NCBI GenBank assembly: GCA_937976375.1
Contig: CALJRU010000017.1
Coordinates: 1 to 33,176 of the forward strand
DNA length: 33,176 nt
DNA from: an uncultured Peptococcaceae bacterium
Lineage (GTDB): Bacteria > Bacillota > Peptococcia > Peptococcales > Peptococcaceae
Direction: 5' to 3'
Shown here: positions 26,055-33,176 of the stretch, piece by piece
Numbering within the stretch: the stretch's first letter is position 1
Layout of the letters: every line of letters begins with the position of its first letter
The notes under the pieces: model-generated
Told to the model about the DNA's origin: nothing
Databases searched by the model: none
What the model saw: only the letters and a program-made list of their open reading frames with translations
Translations under genes and position numbers: made by a program

Positions 26055-26360
26055 ATAAAAAAACGCCCCTGACAGAAACATGCTCTTTCTGTCAAGGACG
26101 AATACATTTAAGATCCGCGGTGCCACCTTGATTTCGCGCTTGACGCGCGCCCTTAGCGAGATACCATCATACCTCCGGCAACTGACGTATGCCTTCACGT
26201 TGCAGAATACTCTGCGCAGTGTGCTGCGCATTTGACTGCACCCTCAGCGGTCCATTTGACGACTTGTTTCTCACCCGACTCTCAGCAACACGGGTTCTCT
26301 GTACAGGCATCATCGCCGTTATCTCCGCCTCAACGGTTTGGTGTATTTGAATTGAGTATA
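26055..26360 (-). promoter_or_regulatory. Tryptophan T-box leader of the second trpBA unit
   Basis: On the minus strand the leader carries the conserved T-box AAGGTGGCACCGCGG (plus-strand 26115-26129), followed by a terminator stem (26064-26078 with 26086-26100) and seven T. The upstream half forms Stem I. A UGG codon followed by A (plus-strand 26252-26254) is the likely specifier, matching tRNA-Trp. A possible -10 TATACT lies at 26355-26360. Uncharged tRNA-Trp should stabilise the antiterminator and turn on trpB2-trpA2. The region 26112-26267 matches the trpE leader at 33021-33176 in 151 of 156 positions. Confidence 0.9.
26112..26267 (-). repeat. Duplicated T-box segment (copy 2)
   Basis: Near-exact direct repeat of 33021-33176, with five substitutions and no gaps by hand alignment. 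It extends to the right edge of the window, so the true repeat may be longer. Confidence 0.9.
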
Positions 26361-26457
26361 CTTTATCATGGCACGCCCTTCACCGTCAACCACCAATTGC
26401 AAATTTTTCAAAAAATTGCAACGTACTGCTTCTAACAAGAAAATTCTGTCAGAAAGC

Positions 26458-26496
26458 ACAAAAATCCACCAGCAACAGATTCTGCGGCTGGTGGTC
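26458..26496 (-). terminator. Terminator at the end of trpEGDCFBA
   Basis: Arms CCACCAGC (26466-26473) and GCTGGTGG (26487-26494) are followed by ATTTTT on the minus strand. It lies about 20 bases past the trpA stop and separates the main operon from the second trpBA unit. Confidence 0.85.
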
Positions 26497-26513
26497 TGTG
26501 ACGATGGCGCTTG

Positions 26514-27287
26514 TCAGTCGTTGATGGCGGTTTTCATCTCGCGCACGTAGGCACCAACGTGCGGTGCTGCGTCGCGGCCGTAACGCTCCACAATTTTGAC
26601 GATGGCCGAACCAACGATGACGCCGTCGGCGTACTGCGCCATGTGCTGCGCCTGCTCCGGCGTGGAGATGCCGAAACCGATGGCGCATGGCAGGTCGGTG
26701 TGCTGGCGCACGATCTCGACAATGGCGCCAACGTCGGTGGTGATGGCGCGGCGTGTGCCGGTGACGCCCATGCTGGACACGATGTAGAGAAAGCCTTCCG
26801 CTTCACGGGCGATCATGGCGATGCGATCCTTCGAGGTTGGGGCGATCATGGAAATGAGGGCCACTTTGTTGGCGTGGCAGAGGTCGAGAAATTCTTCCTT
26901 TTCTTCGAAAGGCAGATCCGGCAGAATCAGCCCATCGATGCCGATGTCCTGGCAGGTGCGGATGAAGCGTTCGGCGCCGTAGGAAAAGACGACGTTGGCG
27001 TAGGTCATGAAGACAAAGGGCACAGTCACATCCTGGCGCAGATCGCGCACAAGGTCGAAGATGCAGTCGGTGGTGACGCCGCCATCCAGGGCGCGAATGT
27101 TGGCGCCCTGAATCACTGGGCCTTCGGCGGTTGGGTCGGAAAACGGAATGCCCAGCTCGATAAGATCGGCACCAGCCGCGGCCATTTCACGGACGACGGC
27201 AGCGGTAGTCTCAAGATCGGGATCGCCGCAGGTGACAAAAGGAATGAAGGCTTTACCGTTGGCAAAGGCAGTTTTGATGTTACTCAT
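26514..27287 (-). CDS. trpA: Tryptophan synthase alpha subunit
   Basis: A 257-residue TIM-barrel enzyme cleaving indole-3-glycerol phosphate to indole, which passes to TrpB. It has the catalytic Glu44 in 'LIELGIPFSDP', the acidic residue of the second catalytic position as Glu55 ('TAEGPVIQ'; Asp60 in enteric enzymes), loop 6 'SSMGVTGTR', and the phosphate-binding 'GFGIS' and 'VGSAIV'. The ATG at 27287 overlaps the trpB stop by 8 bases. Last gene of the main operon. Confidence 0.96.
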   Translation of the reverse strand: MSNIKTAFANGKAFIPFVTCGDPDLETTAAVVREMAAAGADLIELGIPFSDPTAEGPVIQGANIRALDGGVTTDCIFDLVRDLRQDVTVPFVFMTYANVVFSYGAERFIRTCQDIGIDGLILPDLPFEEKEEFLDLCHANKVALISMIAPTSKDRIAMIAREAEGFLYIVSSMGVTGTRRAITTDVGAIVEIVRQHTDLPCAIGFGISTPEQAQHMAQYADGVIVGSAIVKIVERYGRDAAPHVGAYVREMKTAIND

Positions 27288-28470
27288 GGATATCCTCTCC
27301 TCTATAACGGGCAATGGCGGCACAGTCTTTGTCGCCTCTGCCAGACATGGTGACAACGATGATCTGGTCCGGCGTCATGGTTGGCGCCAGCTTGCGTGCA
27401 TAGGCAATGGCGTGGGCCGATTCAATGGCCGGAATGATGCCTTCCTGACGCGCTGTGTATTCAAAAGCGTCAACGGCTTCGTCGTCGGTGACAGGGACGT
27501 ATTCCGCACGGCCGATGTCGTGAAGGTGGGCGTGTTCCGGCCCGATGCCAGGGTAATCCAGACCGGCAGAAATGGAATACACAGGAGCGATCTGGCCATA
27601 TTCATCCTGGCAGAAGTAAGATTTCATGCCGTGGAAGATGCCGAGGCGGCCGGTGTTGACGGTGGCTGCCGTTTCAAAGGTATCGATGCCGCGGCCAGCC
27701 GCTTCACAGCCGATGAGGCGCACGTCTTTATCGCCGATGAAGTGGTAGAAACTGCCGATGGCGTTGGAGCCGCCGCCGACACAGGCAATGACCGCATCAG
27801 GCAGCCGCCCTTCCTTCTCCAGCATCTGGCTGCGAATTTCCTGAGAAATCACGGCCTGGAAGTCGCGCACGATCGTCGGAAACGGATGCGGCCCCATGAC
27901 GGAACCCAGGCAATAGTGGGTATCGTCGACACGGTTGGACCATTCCCGCATGGCCTCGCTGACAGCATCTTTGAGGGTGGCGGTGCCGCTGGTGACAGGG
28001 ATCACCGTGGCGCCGAGCAGGCGCATGCGGTAAACGTTCAAGGCCTGGCGGATGGTGTCCTCTTCGCCCATGAAGACGACGCATTCCATGCCCATGAGAG
28101 CAGCGGCGGTGGCGGTAGCCACGCCATGCTGGCCAGCGCCGGTCTCGGCGATGAGCCGCGTTTTGCCCATCTTTTTGGCGAGCAGCGCCTGGCCGAGGGC
28201 GTTGTTGATTTTGTGGGCGCCGGTGTGATTGAGGTCCTCACGCTTAAAATAGATCTTGGCGCCGCCAAGGTCGCGTGTCATGTTCTCGGCAAAATAGAGG
28301 CGGGATGGACGACCTACGTAATCGTTAAAGAGCGCCGTGAGCTCGGCATTAAAGGCTGGGTCGTTCTTATAAAAATGATAGGCTTCTTCCAATTCGATGA
28401 CGGCGTTCATCAAGGTTTCCGGAATATATTGGCCGCCGTGAATGCCAAAACGTCCATTTGGGTTTGTCAT
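27280..28470 (-). CDS. trpB: Tryptophan synthase beta subunit, main operon copy
   Basis: A 396-residue PLP enzyme condensing indole with serine. It carries 'HTGAHKINNALGQ' (PLP lysine), 'AETGAGQHG' (catalytic Glu), 'GGGSNAIGSF' and 'MSGRGDKD'. Its start overlaps the trpF stop by 4 bases. It differs from the second copy mostly in scattered surface positions (for example residues 181-187 and 304-320). Its partner TrpA looks fully active. Confidence 0.96.
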   Translation of the reverse strand: MTNPNGRFGIHGGQYIPETLMNAVIELEEAYHFYKNDPAFNAELTALFNDYVGRPSRLYFAENMTRDLGGAKIYFKREDLNHTGAHKINNALGQALLAKKMGKTRLIAETGAGQHGVATATAAALMGMECVVFMGEEDTIRQALNVYRMRLLGATVIPVTSGTATLKDAVSEAMREWSNRVDDTHYCLGSVMGPHPFPTIVRDFQAVISQEIRSQMLEKEGRLPDAVIACVGGGSNAIGSFYHFIGDKDVRLIGCEAAGRGIDTFETAATVNTGRLGIFHGMKSYFCQDEYGQIAPVYSISAGLDYPGIGPEHAHLHDIGRAEYVPVTDDEAVDAFEYTARQEGIIPAIESAHAIAYARKLAPTMTPDQIIVVTMSGRGDKDCAAIARYRGEDIHE

Positions 28471-29072
28471 GGTTCTTCTCTCCTTATCTGCTCCATAAAT
28501 CGTATCATTTTCATCTCATCTTTCAGGCCATCGCGCTCAATGCCCGAGCTGACATCCACGGCCCAAGGGTGCCACTGAGCGATGGCCTCAGCAATATTGT
28601 CCGGCGATAAGCCGCCAGCAAGAAAATAGGGCCGCGTCATCCCGCTTAAAAGCTGCCAGTCAAAACGTTCGCCTTGTCCTGCGCCAGCATCCAACAGCAC
28701 CCAATCGGCGCTGCTGGCATTGGCGCGCTGTACATCGCTTTCCGTGCGAATGCGGAAAGCCTGTAGGATCGACTGCGGACTGAGCGCACGCAGGCGGGCG
28801 ATGTAGGCTGCGTCTTCATGGCCGTGAAGCTGGGCCATGTCGATCACACCACGTTGCAAAAGCGCAGCAACGGCGGACGGCTCGGCATCGACGAAGACGC
28901 CGACAGCGGTGATGCCCGGCGCCAGCTGAGCACGCAGGGCTGCGGCGGTGTCCGGACTGATGCAGCGGCGGCTGGCAGCGGCAAAGACAAAGCCAATATA
29001 GTCAGGCTGCAGCCGGTTTGCCGCTGCAATGTCCTCGGGGCGACGCAGGCCGCAGAATTTCACCTTCGTCAT
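28467..29072 (-). CDS. trpF: Phosphoribosylanthranilate isomerase
   Basis: A 201-residue TIM barrel catalysing the Amadori rearrangement of phosphoribosylanthranilate to CdRP. The general base Cys is in 'VKFCGLRRPED' and the general acid Asp in 'VLLDAGAGQGERFDW'. The phosphate site is 'LAGGLSPDNI' and 'DVSSGIE'. Length is normal. Four-base overlaps join it to trpC upstream and trpB downstream. Confidence 0.95.
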   Translation of the reverse strand: MTKVKFCGLRRPEDIAAANRLQPDYIGFVFAAASRRCISPDTAAALRAQLAPGITAVGVFVDAEPSAVAALLQRGVIDMAQLHGHEDAAYIARLRALSPQSILQAFRIRTESDVQRANASSADWVLLDAGAGQGERFDWQLLSGMTRPYFLAGGLSPDNIAEAIAQWHPWAVDVSSGIERDGLKDEMKMIRFMEQIRREEP

Positions 29073-29851
29073 AGACGGCTCCTCAGCGCTTGTAAGGCTG
29101 CCGTTTTATCCGCAACCTGCATCAGGGCGGTGCCAATGAGCACGGCATCGGCACCAGCGTCACGCAGGCGCCGTACGTCCTCGGCATCCTTCACGCCGCT
29201 TTCAGCGACGAAGAGCACATCATCAGGAATCAAGGCACGCAGCCGCTGACTGTTGGCCAGATCGATGCTGAAATCGTGAAGGTTGCGGTTGTTGACCCCG
29301 ATCACACGCGCGCCTGCAGCCGCTGCACGCCGCACCTCCTCATCGTCGTGGGTTTCCACCAGCGCCGACAGGCCAAGCGTGTCACAATAAGCAATGTACG
29401 CGCGCAGCTGTTCGTCGCTGAGAATGGCCGCAATCAAGAGCACCGCCGAAGCACCGAGGCACTTGGCTTCGTCAATCATGTAACGATCGACAAGGAAATC
29501 TTTGCGCAGGCAGGGCATCGCCACCTGACTGGCGATGTCGGCCAGGTGGCCGTCCGCCCCGAGGAACCAGCGCGGCTCGGTGAGCACAGAGATGGCTGCC
29601 GCGCCAGCCGCCTCGTACGCCTTGGCGATGTCGAGATAGGGATAATTTTCGGCGATGACGCCGCGTGACGGCGATGCCTTCTTGCACTCGCAGATGAAGG
29701 CGAGGTTCTCGCCAGCGAGGGCACGTTCAAAGGCAAAATCGCCTTTCGGCAGCGCCTGTGCCCTCGCCTGCAGCACATCCGCAGGCAGTGTCTGTTTTGC
29801 CGCCTCCACCCGCTGGGCAGCATGGGCGGCAAGGGTTTCAAGAATGGTCAT
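29069..29851 (-). CDS. trpC: Indole-3-glycerol-phosphate synthase
   Basis: A 260-residue enzyme closing the indole ring from CdRP. Visible motifs are 'ICECKKASPSRG' (catalytic Lys), 'CLRKDFLVD', 'LVETHDDEE', 'IGVNNRNLHDF' and 'VAESGV'. It is monofunctional, with trpF as a separate gene. It overlaps trpD and trpF by 4 bases each. Confidence 0.96.
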   Translation of the reverse strand: MTILETLAAHAAQRVEAAKQTLPADVLQARAQALPKGDFAFERALAGENLAFICECKKASPSRGVIAENYPYLDIAKAYEAAGAAAISVLTEPRWFLGADGHLADIASQVAMPCLRKDFLVDRYMIDEAKCLGASAVLLIAAILSDEQLRAYIAYCDTLGLSALVETHDDEEVRRAAAAGARVIGVNNRNLHDFSIDLANSQRLRALIPDDVLFVAESGVKDAEDVRRLRDAGADAVLIGTALMQVADKTAALQALRSRL

Positions 29852-30879
29852 GCGCTCACCTCCAGGCGGCGGCTTTCGTCAATGAAGCGATGCATCACGG
29901 CTTGTGCTGCGCCACTGTCAATCAGCTGGGCCGCCAGCGCCACGCCTTCGGCAATGGTGTTCGCCTTGCCGCCGATGCAAAGGGCCGCACCAGCGTTCAG
30001 CAGCACTGCATGGCGTTTGTGGCCTGGCGCGCCGGCAAGAATGTCACGGGTGATGGCCGCGTTTTCTTCCGGTGAGCCGCCAAGGAGGTCGGCTTTGTCG
30101 CAGCGTGCGAAGCCAAAGTCTTCCGGCGCAATGGTGTAATTTTTGATCCAGCCATCCTTAAACTCACAGACCGTGGTTGGTGCACTCATGGAGATCTCAT
30201 CCAGCTTGTCCTGGCCATAGACCACCATGCCGCGCTCCACGCCCAAGCTCATCAGCACCTGGGCCAGCGGCTCAACAAGGTATTCATCATAAACACCGAG
30301 CAGCTGCAAACGCGGATTGGCCGGATTGGTCAGAGGGCCGAGAATGTTGAACACGGTGCGGAAGCCCAACTCTTTGCGAATGGCGCCAACATATTTCATC
30401 GAGCGATGGTATTTCTGTGCAAAAAAGAAGCACATGCCCACCTCAGAGAGAAGCTGGCGGCAGTTGTCTGGCTCTTGCTCAATGGCGGCGCCCAGGGCTT
30501 CCAGGCAGTCGGCAGCGCCGCATTTCGACGACGCTGCGCGGTTGCCGTGCTTCGCCACCTTGACGCCGCCAGCGGCGATGACAAACGCCGAGGTCGTTGA
30601 GATGTTGAAGCTGCCAGCGTTGTCGCCGCCGGTGCCGACAATTTCGAGCACGTCCATGCCTGTGTCCACCTTCATCGTGTGGGCACGCATGGCGGCGGCA
30701 CAGCCGGCAATTTCATCAATGGTTTCAGCCTTTGCGCTTTTGGTCGAAAGGGCCGACAAAAACGCCGCGTTTTGGGTCGCGGTGGTTTCGCCGCTCATGA
30801 TTTCATTCATCACCGCATAGGCTTCATCATAGGTCAGGTCTTTTTTATTAACAATCTTTACGATTGCTTCTTTGATCAT
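29848..30879 (-). CDS. trpD: Anthranilate phosphoribosyltransferase
   Basis: A 343-residue enzyme transferring phosphoribose from PRPP to anthranilate. 'VGTGGDNAGSFNIST' is the PRPP/pyrophosphate loop and 'AKHGNRAASSKCGAADCLEALG' binds substrate; 'HAVLLNAGAAL' is near the C-terminus. It is not fused to trpG. It has a 4-base overlap with trpG. Confidence 0.96.
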   Translation of the reverse strand: MIKEAIVKIVNKKDLTYDEAYAVMNEIMSGETTATQNAAFLSALSTKSAKAETIDEIAGCAAAMRAHTMKVDTGMDVLEIVGTGGDNAGSFNISTTSAFVIAAGGVKVAKHGNRAASSKCGAADCLEALGAAIEQEPDNCRQLLSEVGMCFFFAQKYHRSMKYVGAIRKELGFRTVFNILGPLTNPANPRLQLLGVYDEYLVEPLAQVLMSLGVERGMVVYGQDKLDEISMSAPTTVCEFKDGWIKNYTIAPEDFGFARCDKADLLGGSPEENAAITRDILAGAPGHKRHAVLLNAGAALCIGGKANTIAEGVALAAQLIDSGAAQAVMHRFIDESRRLEVSA

Positions 30880-31463
30880 TGTGCATCGCTCCTTACTGCA
30901 AGAAAATTTTTCAACATGGTGGCGCCGTCCGGCGTCATGATGGATTCGGGATGAAACTGCACGCCATAGATTGGGTAGTCCGCATGCTGAAGCGCCATCA
31001 CTTCAGCGGCGCCATCCAGGGTCTGCGCCACCGGCATCAGCGCGTCGGGCAGTGTGTCTGCAGCGACTGCCAGAGAATGGTAGCGTGCCACAGGTGCCGC
31101 CTTTGGCAGCCCTGCGAACAGTGGGCTGTCGGTGTCAAACTGCACGAGAGACTGCTTGCCATGCATGAGGCGCTGCGCATAGGTAACAGTGGCGCCAAAG
31201 GCGGCGGCAATCGCCTGATGACCGAGGCAGACGCCGAGCAGCGGGATGGACGCCCCCAATTGCCGGACAAGCTCGATGCAGATGCCCGCCTCTTCCGGCC
31301 GCCCTGGGCCAGGTGAAAGAATGATGTGGGAAGGCACCAATGCTGCCACCTCGTCCACGCTCAGGGCGTCGTTGCGCACCACGCGAATGTCCGCATCCAG
31401 GGTGCCGATCATTTGATACAAGTTGTAGGAAAAGCTGTCATAGTTGTCGACGAGAAGAATCAT
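30876..31463 (-). CDS. trpG: Anthranilate synthase glutamine amidotransferase subunit
   Basis: A 195-residue class I amidotransferase feeding ammonia to TrpE. The triad is seen as Cys in 'GVCLGHQAIAA' and His/Glu in 'YGVQFHPESIMTPDG', with 'LSPGPGRPEEAG' for the oxyanion region. It could also serve para-aminobenzoate synthesis, as in many Bacillota, since no separate pabA is seen here. It overlaps trpE and trpD by 4 bases each. Confidence 0.95.
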   Translation of the reverse strand: MILLVDNYDSFSYNLYQMIGTLDADIRVVRNDALSVDEVAALVPSHIILSPGPGRPEEAGICIELVRQLGASIPLLGVCLGHQAIAAAFGATVTYAQRLMHGKQSLVQFDTDSPLFAGLPKAAPVARYHSLAVAADTLPDALMPVAQTLDGAAEVMALQHADYPIYGVQFHPESIMTPDGATMLKNFLAVRSDAQ

Positions 31464-32926
31464 TCTGCCACCTCCTCTGCTTGCTGCAGGGCCTTAACCA
31501 CGGCCGCTGCCTTGTTGATGCATTCTTCATATTCTTTTTCGGGCTGGGAGTCGGCCACAATGCCGGCACCGCTGCGGATGAACACGCGGCCGTTCTTTTT
31601 ATAGGCCAGGCGAATGGCGATGCAGGTATCCATGTTGCCGGCAAAATCGATGTAGCCGATGGCGCCGCCATAGATGCCGCGCTTGTTATTCTCCAGCTCG
31701 GCAATGAGCTGGCAGGCGCGAATCTTTGGCGCACCTGAGAGGGTGCCGGCCGGCAAGACGGCACGAATGGCATCCAGCGCGTCGCAATCCTCGCGCAGCT
31801 CGCCGCGCACTGTAGAACCGATGTGCATGACATGCGAGTAGCGCTCGATGGTGTGAAAGGCTGTGACTTCGACGCTGCCAAACCGGCTGACCTTGCCGAG
31901 GTCGTTGCGGCCAAGGTCCACGAGCATGTTGTGCTCCGCCAGTTCTTTTTCATCCTTCAGCAGCGACTGTTCAAAGGCTTTGTCCTCTTCCTCTGTGGCG
32001 CCGCGCGGCCGCGTGCCGGCAAGGGGGAAGGTGTATAATACCCCATCCTCGAGTTTAACCAGCGTTTCCGGCGACGCACCGGCCACTTCCACGTCGGTTC
32101 CAGAGAAATAAAACATGTAGGGTGAAGGGTTCAGTGTTCGCAGCATGCGGTAGGTATTGAGCAAGCTGCCCGAAAACGGCGCGCTGAGGCGATTGGACAA
32201 GACAATTTGAAAAATGTCCCCTTCGATGATATGGCGCTTGGCCTTCTCCACCATGGCACAATAGGCCGCCTGATCAAAGAGCGGTTCGACGGGCCCCAGC
32301 AGACGCCCCTGTTCTTCCTGACATGGCGTACCCTGTACAAGCAGGTCGTGTATCTGCTGTAGGGCCAAAGCTGCGCGGTTGTAACCGACAGCGCCATCGG
32401 CCAGACGCATATTGGCAATGAGGATGATTTTCTGTCGAAAATGATCAAAGGCGATGACCTGATCAAAAAGCATCAGGTCCACATCTTTGAACCCTTCCTC
32501 ATCTCTGACGCCCTGGCGCAGCGTCGGCTCGCTATAAGCAATGTAGTCATAGGAAAAATAACCTACCAATCCGCCTGTAAACGATGGCAGATGGGCGAGC
32601 CGCGGGCTGCGGTAGGCACTCAAAATCTGCCGCAGCAGCGCTTCGGGATCGTCGGTCTCGTAACGGACACCATCGACCTCGGCTGCGCCGTCCACACAGC
32701 TGACGGCCATCTTGGGCTCATAGCCCAGAAAGGTATAACGGCCCCAGCGTTCGCGCTCCGTGACCGATTCCAGCAGATAGCAATGGGTAGAAACATTTTT
32801 CAGGATCTTCAGCGCTTGAATCGGCGTCAGCCGATCTGCCAGCATCTCACAGGACAACGGCAGCACGCTGTAGCGTTCGTCTTCCGCAAACGCCAGTGCT
32901 TCTTGCAAACTTGGTGTAATTTTCAT
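31460..32926 (-). CDS. trpE: Anthranilate synthase component I
   Basis: A 488-residue chorismate-using enzyme, making anthranilate with TrpG. The N-terminal domain has 'CYLLESVTERERWGRYTFLGYEP', including the LLES element that binds feedback tryptophan, so end-product inhibition is expected. The C-terminal chorismate domain has 'GDIFQIVLSNR', 'GRNDLGKV', 'HIGSTVRGEL', 'GTLSGAPKIRACQLI' and 'RSGAGIVADS'. The start is the ATG at 32926 with TAGGAGGG upstream; the longer in-frame extension runs into the T-box terminator and is not coding. First gene of trpEGDCFBA. Confidence 0.96.
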   Translation of the reverse strand: MKITPSLQEALAFAEDERYSVLPLSCEMLADRLTPIQALKILKNVSTHCYLLESVTERERWGRYTFLGYEPKMAVSCVDGAAEVDGVRYETDDPEALLRQILSAYRSPRLAHLPSFTGGLVGYFSYDYIAYSEPTLRQGVRDEEGFKDVDLMLFDQVIAFDHFRQKIILIANMRLADGAVGYNRAALALQQIHDLLVQGTPCQEEQGRLLGPVEPLFDQAAYCAMVEKAKRHIIEGDIFQIVLSNRLSAPFSGSLLNTYRMLRTLNPSPYMFYFSGTDVEVAGASPETLVKLEDGVLYTFPLAGTRPRGATEEEDKAFEQSLLKDEKELAEHNMLVDLGRNDLGKVSRFGSVEVTAFHTIERYSHVMHIGSTVRGELREDCDALDAIRAVLPAGTLSGAPKIRACQLIAELENNKRGIYGGAIGYIDFAGNMDTCIAIRLAYKKNGRVFIRSGAGIVADSQPEKEYEECINKAAAVVKALQQAEEVAE

Positions 32927-32967
32927 GGGTTCCCTCCTAAAAATGATGTGTGTGCTCTGTCGAGGGA

Positions 32968-33176
32968 ATAAAAAAACGTCCTTGACAGAAAAACTTCTGT
33001 CAAGGACGAATGCATACAATGATCCGCGGTGCCACCTTGATTTCGCGCTTGACGCGCGCCCTTAGCGAGGTACCATCATACCCCCGGCAACTGACGTATG
33101 CCCCCACGTTGCAGAATACTCTGCGCAGCGTGCTGCGCATTTGACTGCACCCTCAGCGGTCCATTTGACGACTTGT
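32968..33176 (-). promoter_or_regulatory. Tryptophan T-box leader of the trpEGDCFBA operon (cut by window edge)
   Basis: The minus strand carries T-box AAGGTGGCACCGCGG (plus-strand 33024-33038) followed by a terminator stem (32977-32990 with 32995-33008) and a T-rich run. A UGG-A specifier candidate lies at plus-strand 33161-33163. The 5' part of Stem I and the promoter are outside the window. Control by uncharged tRNA-Trp is expected. Confidence 0.93.
33021..33176 (-). repeat. Duplicated T-box segment (copy 1)
   Basis: Direct repeat of 26112-26267 with five differences in 156 positions. The terminator stems just downstream are similar but more diverged, and the promoter side cannot be compared. 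Confidence 0.9.

Noticed and set aside
24696..26072. Plus-strand frames opposite trpB and trpA (also at 27148-28578)
   Set aside because: They are shadows of the two trpBA units; their similarity to each other only reflects the gene duplication.
26041..26360. Leader-peptide (Trp-codon) attenuation ahead of trpB2
   Set aside because: A complete T-box with UGG specifier and terminator is present, and no short Trp-rich leader frame is seen.
32927..33019. N-terminal extension of TrpE
   Set aside because: The extra codons run through the T-box terminator hairpin, and a good ribosome site sits just before the ATG at 32926.
1..33176. tRNA or rRNA genes and CRISPR arrays
   Set aside because: No cloverleaf-like segment, rRNA stretch or regular spaced repeats were noticed on either strand by eye. 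A tRNAscan or CRISPR-finder run was not possible.

Overview
The window looks like the chromosome of an anaerobic, probably gut-associated Bacillota (Firmicutes). The evidence is strong AGGAGG-type ribosome binding sites, a tryptophan operon under a T-box leader, a copper-amine-oxidase-N/CAP secreted protein, a DASS-type anion permease, many LysR regulators and a ferredoxin/flavoprotein pair of the AprBA-like type. A Negativicutes or Peptococcaceae-like host would fit, but nothing seen here fixes the genus. No tRNA, rRNA or CRISPR array was seen.

The sequence is a base-composition mosaic. Positions 1-2110 and about 4440-19580 are visibly AT-rich. Positions 2120-4440 and 19590-33176 are GC-rich. 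The AT-rich part holds accessory genes: a truncated DASS permease with a divergent LysR gene; a phosphodiesterase-superfamily enzyme followed by a full DASS permease; a decayed IS3-family transposase; a minus-strand cluster of a zinc-ribbon protein, an orphan ABC ATPase, an unrecognised protein and a LysR regulator; a second phosphodiesterase with a divergent LysR gene; and a tandem pair of bacterial GH3-type adenylating enzymes. The GC-rich part holds a secreted CAP protein, a MATE exporter, a ferredoxin plus an AprA-like flavoprotein interrupted by one in-frame TGA, another LysR gene, tmcAL and the tryptophan genes.

The tryptophan region (minus strand, from the right edge to about 23915) is a complete T-box-trpEGDCFBA operon. 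It ends in a terminator and is followed by a second T-box and a second trpBA pair. The two leaders are almost identical (151 of 156 bases over the shared part). The two TrpB proteins are nearly identical and both look active. The second TrpA has lost the catalytic Glu, the mobile loop and both phosphate-binding segments, yet keeps the loop that faces TrpB. It looks like a pseudoenzyme that may only activate TrpB, which would turn the second pair into an indole-salvage enzyme switched on when charged tRNA-Trp runs short. This is the strongest candidate here for an undescribed system. The GH3 pair shows a parallel pattern: one member has a normal nucleotide-binding loop and the other a degraded one.
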